Shown here: piece by piece, positions 6,150-6,854 of the stretch
Layout: the number at the start of each line of letters is the position of its first letter
Position numbering within the stretch: the stretch's first letter is position 1
Origin: Planctomycetota bacterium
Lineage (GTDB): Bacteria > Planctomycetota > Phycisphaerae > UBA1845 > UTPLA1
Direction of reading: 5' to 3'
Assembly (NCBI GenBank): GCA_027295245.1
Contig: JAPULF010000017.1
Span: forward strand, 1-6,854
Length of the DNA stretch: 6,854 bases
Program-made: the position numbers and the translations under genes
The notes under the pieces: model-generated
The model's input: only the letters and a program-made list of their open reading frames with translations
Database searches by the model: none
What the model was told of the DNA's origin: nothing

Positions 6150-6854
6150 TCAATCCGAGTCGAACTTGTCGGCCATTGCGGCCTTTATTCGAGGCAGGAG
6201 ATTGCGGCCGCGAAGGGCCTGACCGGCAGCCAGTATCTTTCCGGTATCGCCGTCTACCAGAAACATGGACGGAATGCCCCGGACCTGGTAGAGCCTTCCG
6301 ATCGGGGAGTTGAACTTCTTGCCATCGTAGACCTGTTGCCATGGCATTTTGCGCTGTGCCACGAATCGCTTCAGCCGTTCCGCCAGGCCGGGTCCATCAA
6401 AGCTGACACCCAACACCTCGAGCCCTTTTTCGTGGTATTGCTTGTAGGCCGCGGCGACGTGCGGAATCTCTTGGACGCACGGACCGCACCACATGGCCCA
6501 GAAATCAAGCAGGACCAGTTTTCCGCGATAGTCGTCAGGAAACTTGACTTGCTTGCCGTCAAGCCCGGGACCCTCAAAAGGGCGGGCGTCCTGATTCACC
6601 CGTGGCGACCCCGTCATTTTCGGCTTCGGCGGTGCGGACTTTTCGAACGTAATGCCGGTTCCATCGGGCGTGATGGCGGCCACCTTCAAATAGCCGTCGC
6701 CGGCCTTGAATGCAGCGCCGGCGGGATTCATTTCCGCTCGATCGTATTCGCCGTTGCCGTTCAGATCGAGTCCCACGAAAAGGCGCATGCTTCGACCATT
6801 GGGAAAAGTAAAGTCGCCGGTCGAGAATTCATCCCACAAGATAACCGGATGTGT
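6150..6854 (-). CDS. TlpA/ResA-like thioredoxin-fold protein with EF-hand-like loop, N-terminus missing
   Basis: The visible 234 residues are the C-terminal part of a protein entering from the right edge. The frame is open to base 6854, so the TTG at 6839-6837 need not be the real start. Residues about 90-230 form a TlpA/ResA-type thioredoxin domain: the redox motif WCGPC (Cys123, Cys126) in LLDFWAMWCGPC, then VLGVSFD (147-153) and the cis-proline Pro195 in RGIPSMFLVD. Such domains reduce or oxidise thiols outside the cytoplasm, for example in cytochrome c maturation. In front of it, residues 30-41 read DLNGNGEYDRAE, matching a calcium-binding EF-hand loop at positions 1, 3, 5, 6, 9 and 12, within a beta-rich region of no recognised family. 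A Pro/Lys linker at about 73-80 separates the two parts. Export is expected but the signal peptide is out of view. It is convergent with the exporter operon, so co-transcription is excluded. Confidence 0.9.
   Translation of the reverse strand, partial: THPVILWDEFSTGDFTFPNGRSMRLFVGLDLNGNGEYDRAEMNPAGAAFKAGDGYLKVAAITPDGTGITFEKSAPPKPKMTGSPRVNQDARPFEGPGLDGKQVKFPDDYRGKLVLLDFWAMWCGPCVQEIPHVAAAYKQYHEKGLEVLGVSFDGPGLAERLKRFVAQRKMPWQQVYDGKKFNSPIGRLYQVRGIPSMFLVDGDTGKILAAGQALRGRNLLPRIKAAMADKFDSD

Noticed and set aside
6837..6839. TTG as the start of the thioredoxin-like protein
   Set aside because: The frame stays open to the window edge, the sequence before and after it looks continuous, and no signal peptide follows, so the gene is treated as truncated by the window.

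Overview
The window is GC-rich, gene-dense bacterial chromosome with five recognisable protein genes. I found no rRNA or tRNA gene, CRISPR array, insertion sequence or phage gene. The mix of genes suggests a Gram-negative-type (diderm) bacterium. It has an exported HtrA/Do-type protease, a YbbAP-type ABC exporter with two large extracytoplasmic domains, and a TlpA-like thioredoxin preceded by an EF-hand-like D-x-N-x-N-G loop. That last combination, with the GC-rich style and frequent non-ATG starts, reminds me of Planctomycetota. This is an impression from protein style, not a phylogenetic result.

Layout. The left block (about 1-2373) is on the minus strand. A calcineurin-like metallophosphoesterase (2373-1504) is followed by an HtrA/Do-type serine protease with two PDZ domains (about 1430-15). 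The protease stop codon overlaps a possible next start (ATGA at 18-15), so a further gene may run off the left edge. The middle block (2479-5956) is on the plus strand and diverges from the left block across about 105 bases. It is a two-gene exporter operon: a LolD/MacB/YbbA-type ATPase, then a 925-residue ten-helix permease of the FtsX/MacB class, whose start lies 44 bases inside the ATPase gene. The right block (6854-6150) is on the minus strand and convergent with the exporter. It is the C-terminal part of a TlpA/ResA-like thioredoxin protein whose beginning lies beyond the right edge. The 193-base gap between the exporter and this gene holds a good stem-loop at 5991-6018.

How the genes relate. 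Three of the five products belong in the membrane or outside the cytoplasm: protease, permease and thioredoxin. The ATPase powers the permease. The theme is envelope maintenance: protein quality control, lipid or lipoprotein/hydrophobic substrate handling, and thiol redox. The three transcription units are arranged divergently and convergently, so shared regulation is not shown. The region reads mostly as ordinary core or near-core content. I do not see a clear undescribed system. The points most worth a second look are the start and sorting of the protease, the large overlap and extracytoplasmic insertion of the permease, the EF-hand-like module in front of the thioredoxin domain, and the regulatory structures in the two short intergenic regions.
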